From Streptomyces sp. NBC_01275 (lineage in GTDB: Bacteria; Actinomycetota; Actinomycetes; Streptomycetales; Streptomycetaceae): DNA of 64,000 nt. The notes beneath the pieces are model-generated. The model ran no database searches and had not been told where the DNA came from. It saw only the letters and a list, made by a program, of their open reading frames with translations. The stretch covers positions 8,618,001 through 8,682,000 of the forward strand of contig NZ_JAPEOZ010000001.1 in assembly GCF_026340655.1 (NCBI RefSeq), read 5' to 3'. A program made the translations under genes and the position numbers. This document shows, piece by piece, positions 56,734 to 64,000 of this stretch (positions are counted from its first letter, which is position 1; each line of letters starts with the position of its first letter).

Positions 56734-59412
56734 ATGCGGGGTTGGCTGGGGCGTTGGCCGTTGGTGGGACGCGGGCCGGAACTGGACGCCTTCGCCGCGG
56801 CGCTGGCGGACCGGGACTGCCGGGGGTTCCTGGTCAGCGGTACGGCCGGGGTGGGCAAGTCCCGGCTGGCCGAGGAGTGCCTGGGCCGAGCCGCGGCCGC
56901 GGGTTTCCGGGTGGGGCGGGCCACGGCGAGCGCCGCTGCGGGGGCGGTGCCGCTGGGGGCGATCGCGCATCTGCTGCCCGCGGGGGTGGACCTGTCCGAC
57001 CCGGTGGCCGGGTTCGCCGCGGTCGCCGAGAGACTGGCCGCCGGGCCGGGCGGACGGCGGTGGGCGCTGCTCGTCGACGACGTGCATCTCCTGGACTCGG
57101 CCTCGGCGATGCTGCTGCGCCAGCTGATGGACACCGGCGTCATCCTGCTGATCGGCACCGTCCGCACCGGCGAGCCGTACGGGAAGGCCGTCGCGGCGCT
57201 GCAGAGCGGGGACCCGGTGTACCGGGTCGGCCTGGCCGTACTGGGCCCGGAGCGGATCGAGGCGCTGCTGCAGGCCGCGCTCGGCGGCCCGGTCGCCCGG
57301 CGCACCCTGCACGAGCTGACCGCGGCCAGCGGCGGCAACGTGCTGTACCTGCGCGAACTGGTTCTCGGCGCCCTGACCGCAGGGGATCTCACCGAGGACG
57401 GGGAGATCTGGCACTTGCGCGAGGGCCGGCTGCCGGGCACCGCCCGGCTCACCGAGGTGATCGGCGCCCGGCTGGCCACCGCAGCCTCGGCCGGACGCCC
57501 CGTCCTGGAACTGCTGGCGCTGTGCGAGCCGCTGCCCCTGGCCGACGCCGAAGCCCTCGCCCCGCCCCGGGTGACGGCAGCCCTGGAACAGGCGGGACTG
57601 ATCCGCGTCGCCCAGGACCGGCGGCGCACCACCGTCTCCCTGACCCACCCCCTGTACGGCGAGGTGCTGCGGGCCGGTCTGCCCGTCCTGCGCCGCCGAG
57701 CCCTGCTGCTGGACCAGGCGGCACGCGTCGAGGCCCGCGGGGCCCGGCGCCGCGGCGACCTGTTGCGCATCGCCACCTGGCGGCTGGCCGCCACCGGCAC
57801 CGCCGACCCCGCCCTCCTCACCCAGGCCGCCGTGCTGGCCCGCTACGCCCACGACTACCCCCAGACCATCGCCCTTCTGCAGGCCCTGCCCGAAAAGCGC
57901 CACACCACCGCCACCGGGTTGATGCTCGGCAGCGCCTTCTTCGAACGAGGCCGCTGGGACCAGGCCGAGGCGGTCCTCGCGCACACCCAGGCCCAGGCCG
58001 TCGGCGAGCAGGACGAACTGGCGGTCGCCCTGCTCCGCACGGCGAGTCTGCTGTGGAGCAACGTCCCCTTCACCGAGGCGCTCGCGGTCAACGACGCCGT
58101 GCTGGAGCGCGTCACCAGACCGGCCGACCGCCGCAAGCTCAGGATCAACGAAGGGTTCCTGCGGATCGCCGCCGGCCTGCCGGCCCAGGGGCTGGCCCTG
58201 CTGGCGGACCTGGAGACCGAGGTCGGCGACGCCCCCGACGTCAACGTCTGGCTACGAGGCGCCTGGATGAAGCCCTTCGGGCTGGCACTGGTGGGCCGAA
58301 CCGGCGAGGCCGCGGCCTGGGCCGAGCGCGCCCACACCGCCCACCGGCGCGTCGACGAACACGCCCTGGTCTCCCATCCCGCCGTCCAGCGCATGCCGCT
58401 CGTCCTCGCGCTCGACGAGGCCGGCCGCCCGGCCGAGGCCCGCCGGGAGGGCCGGCGCTCCTACGCCGAACTGGTCGCCGCCGACTCCGTGGTGCGGGTC
58501 TGGCTGGCGGTCCTCCTCGGCCGCGTGGAGTGGCTGGCCGGCCACCCCGCCACCGCCCGCCGCTGGTGGGCCGAGGCCGCCGCCCTGGCCCGCACCATCG
58601 ACCACGCCAAGGCCCTGCGCCTGGTCCTCGGCGGCCTCGCCGCCTGCGCGGCCGTCCTCGGAGACCTGGCGGCGGCCGAGACGACGCTCGCCGAGCACCG
58701 CACCCTTCCGCCGCTGGCGCCCGGCCTGCTGTCCGCCGGGGAGGAACGCCTGGGCGAGGCATGGCTGCTGGCCGCCCGCGGACGTCTGGGCCAGGCCCGG
58801 TCCGTGCTCACCGCCGCCGCGGCCGCCGCCCGCCGGACCGGGCACGTCACCGGCGAGGCGCTGCTGCTCACCGACGTCGCCCGCCTCGGCGGAGCGCAGG
58901 AGGTCAGCGGCCGGCTGGCCGAGCTCGCGCGGCGATGCGACGGAGCGCTCGCCCCGGCCCGGGCCCGGCTGGCGGCGGCGCTGGCCGCCGACGACCCCGA
59001 CCAGCTCCTCGAGGCCGCCGACGGCTGCCAGGCCGTCGGAGCGGACGTGCTCACCGCGGAGGCGGCCACCGCCGCCGCGGCCGCCTGGCGCCGAACCCAC
59101 CGTCCCCGCCGCGCCTCGGCGGCCGCCCACCGGGCCGCCGTGGCCCTGGCCCGCTGCGAAGGAGCCCGCACCCCGCTGCTGACCTCCGCCCAGGCCACCG
59201 CCGCGCTCACGGCCCGCGAACGCGAGATCGCCCTGCTCGCCGCCGTCGGCAACGCCAGCAAGGACATCGCCCGAGCCCTGACGCTGTCCGTGCGCACCGT
59301 CGACAACCACCTCCACCGCGCCTACGCCAAACTCGGCATCACCACCCGACGCGAACTGGCCCTGACCCTCGGGGCGTCCGCACCCGGCGCACATCCCGAC
59401 CCCCGGCGTTGA
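56734..59412 (+). CDS. Large LuxR-family ATP-binding (LAL) transcriptional regulator
   Basis: An 892-residue LAL regulator. The N-terminal AAA/STAND ATPase has Walker A SGTAGVGKSRLAEE (about residues 35-48) and Walker B WALLVDDVHLLDSAS near 110. The centre is an Ala-rich helical, TPR-like sensor region, and the C-terminus has a LuxR helix-turn-helix (LTAREREIALLAAVGNASKD, LSVRTVDNHLHRAYAKLGI). ATG 56734 is preceded by GGGGGGAG. It borders the anthracycline genes but nothing shows that it regulates them. Confidence 0.9.
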   Translation: MRGWLGRWPLVGRGPELDAFAAALADRDCRGFLVSGTAGVGKSRLAEECLGRAAAAGFRVGRATASAAAGAVPLGAIAHLLPAGVDLSDPVAGFAAVAERLAAGPGGRRWALLVDDVHLLDSASAMLLRQLMDTGVILLIGTVRTGEPYGKAVAALQSGDPVYRVGLAVLGPERIEALLQAALGGPVARRTLHELTAASGGNVLYLRELVLGALTAGDLTEDGEIWHLREGRLPGTARLTEVIGARLATAASAGRPVLELLALCEPLPLADAEALAPPRVTAALEQAGLIRVAQDRRRTTVSLTHPLYGEVLRAGLPVLRRRALLLDQAARVEARGARRRGDLLRIATWRLAATGTADPALLTQAAVLARYAHDYPQTIALLQALPEKRHTTATGLMLGSAFFERGRWDQAEAVLAHTQAQAVGEQDELAVALLRTASLLWSNVPFTEALAVNDAVLERVTRPADRRKLRINEGFLRIAAGLPAQGLALLADLETEVGDAPDVNVWLRGAWMKPFGLALVGRTGEAAAWAERAHTAHRRVDEHALVSHPAVQRMPLVLALDEAGRPAEARREGRRSYAELVAADSVVRVWLAVLLGRVEWLAGHPATARRWWAEAAALARTIDHAKALRLVLGGLAACAAVLGDLAAAETTLAEHRTLPPLAPGLLSAGEERLGEAWLLAARGRLGQARSVLTAAAAAARRTGHVTGEALLLTDVARLGGAQEVSGRLAELARRCDGALAPARARLAAALAADDPDQLLEAADGCQAVGADVLTAEAATAAAAAWRRTHRPRRASAAAHRAAVALARCEGARTPLLTSAQATAALTAREREIALLAAVGNASKDIARALTLSVRTVDNHLHRAYAKLGITTRRELALTLGASAPGAHPDPRR

Positions 59413-59600
59413 GCACCGACCTCCCGGCGGCCGCAGGGCAGTGGGCAGGCTGCCCGCGGACGACTCGTCGCAAGGCAAGGAAACAGGCTCGACCTGTGGT
59501 GGCGGAGAGGAAACACGGCTGCCCGGTGCGGAATTGGATCATAAGGGGGGGACAATATCCGTGCAGGGCAACGTCGTTGGGTCACGGGGAGAGGGACAGG

Positions 59601-60038
59601 ATGCTGGAAGAACTCGTTCTGGTCGGGGGAACCACGGTCGTCGCGGCCATGGCCACCGACTCGTGGACCGTCGCGCGCGGCGGAGTCGCACGGCTGTTCC
59701 GCCGCCGCGGAGAGGACCGACAGGCCGCCGTCGAGGCCCAGCTCGACAACAACGAGGCCCTCGTCGCGAGGGCCGAGGACGCCGAGCGGGTACGTCAGAG
59801 CCTGCTCCCCGTGTGGATGCTGGAGCTGGAATCGCTTCTGGACGAGTACCCGGACGCCGCGGACGAACTGCGTGAGCTGACCGAGGAGATCAAGAAGCGG
59901 TTGCCCGAGGCGCGGCAGCCCCAGGTGCAGAACAACGTGGCCAAGGACAACGGACAGGTTTTCGCGGCTCTGGGCGGCAATGTCATCGTGCACCAGGCGC
60001 CTCCCGGACAGGCGGGAGGCGCCGGAGCCGCCCGGTGA
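59601..60038 (+). CDS. Small partner protein of the STAND/TPR gene, function unknown
   Basis: A 145-residue protein. It begins with a hydrophobic stretch (MLEELVLVGGTTVVAAMATD), has a charged helix (EDRQAAVEAQLDNNEALVARAED) and ends NVAKDNGQVFAALGGNVIVHQ, a tail style seen in small proteins encoded before actinobacterial NTPase-TPR genes. ATG 59601 is preceded by GGGGAGAGGGA, and its stop overlaps the next start as GTGA. Coupled small-partner plus NTPase architecture suggests a conflict or signalling system; no catalytic motif is visible. Confidence 0.7.
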   Translation: MLEELVLVGGTTVVAAMATDSWTVARGGVARLFRRRGEDRQAAVEAQLDNNEALVARAEDAERVRQSLLPVWMLELESLLDEYPDAADELRELTEEIKKRLPEARQPQVQNNVAKDNGQVFAALGGNVIVHQAPPGQAGGAGAAR

Positions 60039-62902
60039 GTCGGCCCGGAGCCGGGCCACGGCAGACGGTCCGCGTCGACGGCGGGTTCGGCTACGGCGTC
60101 ATCGGCGCCGACCTGCACGTCTTCCCCGACCGGGGCCCGGTCTACCTGCTCTCCCGGTATCGACCTGCTCCGGTCCCGGCCCCCGCCCCCTCACTCAGGG
60201 AGAGGGACACGGCCGGACCCGCCTCCCAGCCCAGTCGGCTCCTCAACGCCCGCTTCCAGGTCGTGGATTTCACCGGTCGGGCCGAGGAACGGGCGGAGCT
60301 GGCCGCATGGCGGGACGGTGAGGGTCCACGCGCCGCCCTCTGGCTGCACGGAGCCGGCGGCCAGGGCAAGACACGGTTGGCGGCCCAGTTCGCGGCCGAC
60401 AGCGCGTCAAAGGGCTGGAAGGTCGTCTCGGCCGCCCACGGCGCCGGCACGATCCACCCGCACCCGGGAAGCCAGGACCTGCGGCTCGACGGCGCTGCGG
60501 GGCTCCTCCTGGTCGTCGACTACGCCGACCGCTGGCCCCTCTCCCATCTGACGTGGCTGTTCAGCAACAAGCTGCTGGACGGGCGCCTGCCGACCCGACT
60601 GCTGTTGCTGGCCCGGTCCATCGCCCCCTGGCCCGCCGTGCGCTCCGCGCTGGAGGACGCCGGGACACAGGCGGGCGACCTCGCACTGCGACCGCTCGAC
60701 GAGCGCCGCGGTGGACTCGACGCCCGCCGAGCCATGTTCACCGTCGCCCGCAACTGCTTCGCCGCCCACTACGGTCTCGCCGACCCGGACGCCATCGCCG
60801 CACCCGGCTGTCTGGACCGGTCGGACTTCGGCCTGGTGCTGGCGCTGCACATGGCCGCGCTGGTGGCCGTCGACGCCCACGTCCGCGGCGGCAGCCCGCC
60901 CAAGGACATGGCGGGCCTGTCCGCCTATCTGCTCGACCGCGAACGCAGGCATTGGACCCGGCTCCACGAACTCCGGCTGGAGGGCCTGGAGTACGAGACC
61001 CCGCCCGGCGTCATGAGCCAGGTGGTCTTCACCGCCGCGCTCACCGGCGCGACCACGCACCACGACGGCACGGCCCTGCTCGGCGGCCTCGGCATGGAGC
61101 GCCCCGCGCGGCTCCTGGCCGATCACGCCACTTGTTATCCGCCCGAGGAGACCGGCGCGGTCCTCGAACCCCTCTACCCCGACCGGCTCGCCGAGGACTT
61201 CCTCGCCCTGGCCCTCCCCGGCCACGACACGACCGGCTACCCCACGGCTCCCTGGGCGCCGGATCTCATCGGCACGCTCGTCGCCCGCGACCCGGACGGC
61301 TCGCCGTCTGCCCATCTGGCCCGTGCCCTGACCTTCCTGGCCTCCACGGCGGCGCCGCACCGCTGGCCGCACGCCGCCCGGTACCTGGAGACCCTGCTGC
61401 GCACGGACCCGGCCCTGGCCGTCGCCGCCGGCGGCGCCGCCCTGACCGCGCTGGCCGCGGTCGACCTCGCCACCGAGGTCCTGGAGGCGGTCGACGCGCA
61501 CTTCCCCCACCGCGGACAGGCAGATCTCGATGCCGGTATCGCCGCCGTCACCCAGCGCCTCGCCGAACGCCACCTCTCCACCACCCAGGACTCCTCCGCG
61601 CACGCCCGGCTGTACCAGAACCTCGGGTTCCGGCTGGTGCGTGCGGGCCGTCGGGAGGACGCCGTGGCCGCGGCGGAGAAGGCGGTCGCTCTCTTGCGCA
61701 AGCTCGTCGCCGTCGACGCCGCCACGCATGAGCCGGCGCTCGCCATGGCCCTGGCCCAGCTGAGCGAGCGTGCTCATTCGGCGGACCGCACGGAGGCGAG
61801 CCGCCGCGCTGCCGAAGAGGCCGTCGGTCTCTTCCGAAGACTGGCGGCCACGGACCCCACAGCGCACGAACCCGGCCTCGCCCTGTCGCTTTCCCACCTC
61901 GGCGTGGGCCTGTCCGAGGCCCGGGACCCCGAAGCGGCCCTCGCCGTGACCCAGCGGGCCATGGGAATCTTCCAGCGGCTGGCGGCCACCGACCCCGAGA
62001 GCTACGGGCCGGGTCTGGCCGTGACCCTGGTCAACGAGGCCGTGCTGTGCCGGCAGCAGCGTCGCTGGTCGGACGCCCGGACGGCCGCCGAACGGGCGGT
62101 CGCGCTCATCCGGCGCCTGGTGGCCGCCGGACCCGCGGTCTCCACGTCGGAGCTCAACCGGTCCGTCGCGGTCGACGAGTCCGACCTGGCGGCGGCCCTG
62201 GCCACTCTTGGGCTGCTGCTGTGGGGCGCACGCCGTCGCGACGAATCCCTGGCCGCCCTGCAGGAGGCGGTGGACATCAGACGCCGGCTGGCGACGGCCA
62301 ACCCCACCGCCCATGAACCCGCTCTGGCCCATGACCTCTCCTTCCTCGGCGCCTACCTCGCGCGCAGTGGCCGTGTCGAGGAGGCGCTGGCCGTGACCGC
62401 GCAGAGCGTGGAGATCCACCAGCGCCTCGCGTCGCAGAACTCCGGGGCGTTCGGAGAGCAGCTGCGCAAGGCGTACGAGGCACACGAGTCCCTCCGCGAG
62501 CGGCTGAGCGGAACTGCCCCCGAAACCGACAGGACCTGGACGCTGGAGGAGCACTATGTGGCGCTCCTCAACCAGGACGAGGTCTGGCAGGACGCCCGGG
62601 ACCGCCGCCATCGCCTGGACGACATGGACCCCCGCTACAGCGGCACCGTGCTGCGGTTCCTGCTCCGGCAGGCCGATGTCCTCTTCGAGGGGCTGTTGGA
62701 CGGGCTCGGCGCCTCCCCCGAGTCGCTCGGCCGACGGGCCGGTGAGACTGCCGGGACCTGGCTCGCCCGGCAACCGCTCGCCGTCGCCCTGCGCCGCCGC
62801 TCGGAGGGTGAGCCGGCCCGACCGGCACTCTGCCATTGCGGGTACGCCATTCAGCCCGACTGGAATCATGATCATTGCTATCCCGGCATCATCGTCGACT
62901 GA
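60035..62902 (+). CDS. STAND-type NTPase with TPR-like repeats
   Basis: A 955-residue protein. A P-loop lies at about residues 104-112 (LHGAGGQGKTRLA) with a Walker B-like LLLVVDYADRW near 155. From about residue 500 to 800 there are repeated helical pairs such as AVAAAEKAVALLRKLVAVDA and SRRAAEEAVGLFRRLAATDP, each with a THEPxLA linker, typical of TPR arrays. The C-terminus holds a small Cys/His cluster (CHCGYAIQPDWNHDHC). The layout (P-loop, helical sensor) is that of STAND proteins used in signalling and anti-phage defence. No effector domain is recognised. Confidence 0.83.
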   Translation: MSRPGAGPRQTVRVDGGFGYGVIGADLHVFPDRGPVYLLSRYRPAPVPAPAPSLRERDTAGPASQPSRLLNARFQVVDFTGRAEERAELAAWRDGEGPRAALWLHGAGGQGKTRLAAQFAADSASKGWKVVSAAHGAGTIHPHPGSQDLRLDGAAGLLLVVDYADRWPLSHLTWLFSNKLLDGRLPTRLLLLARSIAPWPAVRSALEDAGTQAGDLALRPLDERRGGLDARRAMFTVARNCFAAHYGLADPDAIAAPGCLDRSDFGLVLALHMAALVAVDAHVRGGSPPKDMAGLSAYLLDRERRHWTRLHELRLEGLEYETPPGVMSQVVFTAALTGATTHHDGTALLGGLGMERPARLLADHATCYPPEETGAVLEPLYPDRLAEDFLALALPGHDTTGYPTAPWAPDLIGTLVARDPDGSPSAHLARALTFLASTAAPHRWPHAARYLETLLRTDPALAVAAGGAALTALAAVDLATEVLEAVDAHFPHRGQADLDAGIAAVTQRLAERHLSTTQDSSAHARLYQNLGFRLVRAGRREDAVAAAEKAVALLRKLVAVDAATHEPALAMALAQLSERAHSADRTEASRRAAEEAVGLFRRLAATDPTAHEPGLALSLSHLGVGLSEARDPEAALAVTQRAMGIFQRLAATDPESYGPGLAVTLVNEAVLCRQQRRWSDARTAAERAVALIRRLVAAGPAVSTSELNRSVAVDESDLAAALATLGLLLWGARRRDESLAALQEAVDIRRRLATANPTAHEPALAHDLSFLGAYLARSGRVEEALAVTAQSVEIHQRLASQNSGAFGEQLRKAYEAHESLRERLSGTAPETDRTWTLEEHYVALLNQDEVWQDARDRRHRLDDMDPRYSGTVLRFLLRQADVLFEGLLDGLGASPESLGRRAGETAGTWLARQPLAVALRRRSEGEPARPALCHCGYAIQPDWNHDHCYPGIIVD

Positions 62903-62938
62903 ACAGCGCCGCCGACCGGGTGGACGAGGGGGAGACTC

Positions 62939-63238
62939 GTGGGGGACATGGCCGAACTCGGTCTGACGGTCGTGGAGGTCGTACGGGAGCGCTGGGACGT
63001 CGTCCTGCCCGCCGACGGTCTCATCGCCCGTTTCACCGAACCCGGTTGGGCCTACGAGGAGGAGGTGGCGCGGTGCGTCGTATCCGGCGTCCGCGACGAT
63101 GAGGATGTCCGGGTCGCCCGTCTGCCACTGCCCCGCTGCGATCAGTCGCTGAAGCAGCTCGCGCAGCTGCCGGGCGGTGACGGTGGCGGTGTCGTCCCCG
63201 GGCGCCGGACGAAGCGCGTCCAGGGGTGCGGTCCATGA
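62939..63238 (+). pseudogene. Truncated third gene of the NTPase/TPR locus
   Basis: GTG 62939 (after GAGGGGGAG) opens a frame reading GDMAELGLTVVEVVRERWD and further to about EEEVARCVV (near 63080). Beyond this the DNA is the antisense of a decayed transposase, so the native 3' part has been lost. The intact protein is not recognised. Spacing (36 bases after the TPR gene) suggests it was part of the same operon. Confidence 0.55.
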
Positions 63239-63490
63239 GCTGCGGCGTGGCTCCAGTGCGCAGATGATCGAGTAGGGCCAGCCGGGGACCGGGATGTGCT
63301 GGTCCTTGCCTCGGCCGTAGGTGTGGCACAGGATCCGCTGTGGTGAGGTGTGGGCGTCGGGCCGCAGTCAGCAGGTGACATCGACGGCCAGGACCAGCTG
63401 GCCGTCGGCAGTCCGCGGCAGTGGCACTTCGGCCATGGCCGAAGACAGTGGTTCGAACTCCCCGTCCGTGACACGCGGCAGTGTGTTGTG
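63065..63490 (-). pseudogene. Decayed DDE transposase fragment (IS701-like)
   Basis: On the reverse strand, PLPRTADGQLVLAVDVTC, then after an in-frame TGA at 63368-63370, LRPDAHTSPQRILCHTYGRG, then GWPYSIICALE, GDDTATVTARQLRELLQRLI and GDPDILIVADAGYDAPR match the middle of a common streptomycete DDE transposase. The TGA replaces the TGG of a conserved WLRPDA motif. Both ends of the gene are missing and no terminal inverted repeats are seen. It cuts the gene at 62939. Confidence 0.7.
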
Positions 63491-64000
63491 CCTGCCCGGC
63501 CCGTGGGCGCCGACGCGTCGGTTCGCCAGTCCGCCATTCGCTGGGCTCCTCCGACGCCTCGTCCTCGGGACAGGCATCCGTCCGGGTGGACGCGATGTCC
63601 GCCCACGGCATTTCGTAACGCGGTCGTCGATCTCGGGGCCCGCCGGAGAAAAGCGCCGGTCCTCCCGCCGGATTCCACCAAGCGGCAGGTTGTTCGCCAA
63701 CCAGGGGTGGAAACAGGAGGCTTTGAATCCTCCGGCCGTCGCCTCGGGTCGTGAACCGTTCTTCCAGACATCAGCCGGACGCTTCGGTGAACGCGGCCCT
63801 GCGACGGCTCCGGGCCTTCTTCCGGAAACGCGGCGAGCAGTACACCGCGTTGCCGCGGTGATTCCCCCCGGCCGTCCAGACGGCCCCGCACTCCGAACGG
63901 ACCTGGCAGCCCTCGCCCCGGTCAAGTGGCGCCAGTCGCAGCCGCAGCCGCCGCATCCGGTGCCACTGCCTGCGACAACGCACCCTTGAGCAGTGCACGG
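63491..64000. other. No gene recognised
   Basis: I see no convincing gene in the last 510 bases. The open frames here lack family features, are inconsistent in codon bias and probably reflect decayed mobile-element DNA upstream of the transposase remnant. Confidence 0.5.

Overview
The window is high-GC actinobacterial DNA with strong third-position GC bias and Shine-Dalgarno-led, often ATGA-coupled genes. Its SARP regulators, two-component system and type II polyketide genes point to a Streptomyces chromosome. Most of it (about 21-56 kb) is an anthracycline biosynthetic cluster whose gene set closely parallels the aclacinomycin (akn), cinerubin and daunorubicin (dps/dnr) clusters.

Layout. 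1-16 kb: housekeeping and transport genes. These are monomeric isocitrate dehydrogenase (truncated by the window edge), a frameshifted M1 metallopeptidase, an MscS channel, an APC permease, a kinase/FAD-dehydrogenase/oxidoreductase operon with a TTA codon, an LPG-synthase-like membrane protein, an ABC exporter behind a SoxR/MerR-type promoter, and an MFS transporter. 16-21 kb: a response regulator and histidine kinase next to a compact RiPP locus. The RiPP locus is a fused TOMM cyclodehydratase (E1-like plus YcaO) translationally coupled to a 58-residue peptide gene that looks like its precursor. 21-47 kb: a SARP regulator, the deoxysugar genes (thymidylyltransferase, 4,6-dehydratase, 2,3-dehydratase, 3-dehydratase, 3- and 4-ketoreductases, 3,5-epimerase, 3-aminotransferase, N-methyltransferase), two glycosyltransferases, one P450-like glycosyltransferase helper, and the polyketide genes (KS-alpha, CLF, ACP, DpsC-like KSIII, acyltransferase, ketoreductase, aromatase/cyclase, monooxygenase, later cyclases). 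46-56 kb: tailoring (ester methyltransferase, AknH-type cyclase, AknOx-type sugar oxidase, second N-methyltransferase, NmrA-like and SnoaL-like pair), a second SARP, a PadR regulator and the DrrAB-type exporter. 56-64 kb: a lone PqqD-like protein, a large LuxR regulator, a STAND-NTPase/TPR locus and a decayed transposase.

How it works together (inference). KSIII and AT supply a propionyl starter. The minimal PKS, KR, ARO/CYC, ABM and cyclases make an aklavinone-type aglycone. The NmrA/SnoaL pair may add a 1-hydroxyl, giving an epsilon-pyrromycinone type; no RdmE/DnrF-like 11-hydroxylase is seen. The sugar genes can make rhodosamine, 2-deoxyfucose and rhodinose. AknOx would oxidise the terminal sugar outside the membrane. 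Eleven-base-spaced heptamer repeats at several cluster promoters look like SARP boxes. A second motif, CTANNCAAAYTTGNNTAG, occurs in duplicate at two promoters and ties the exporter genes to an F420-type reductase and the AknOx gene; the adjacent PadR gene is the candidate regulator. All functions are read from translated sequence and family knowledge; no database search was run.
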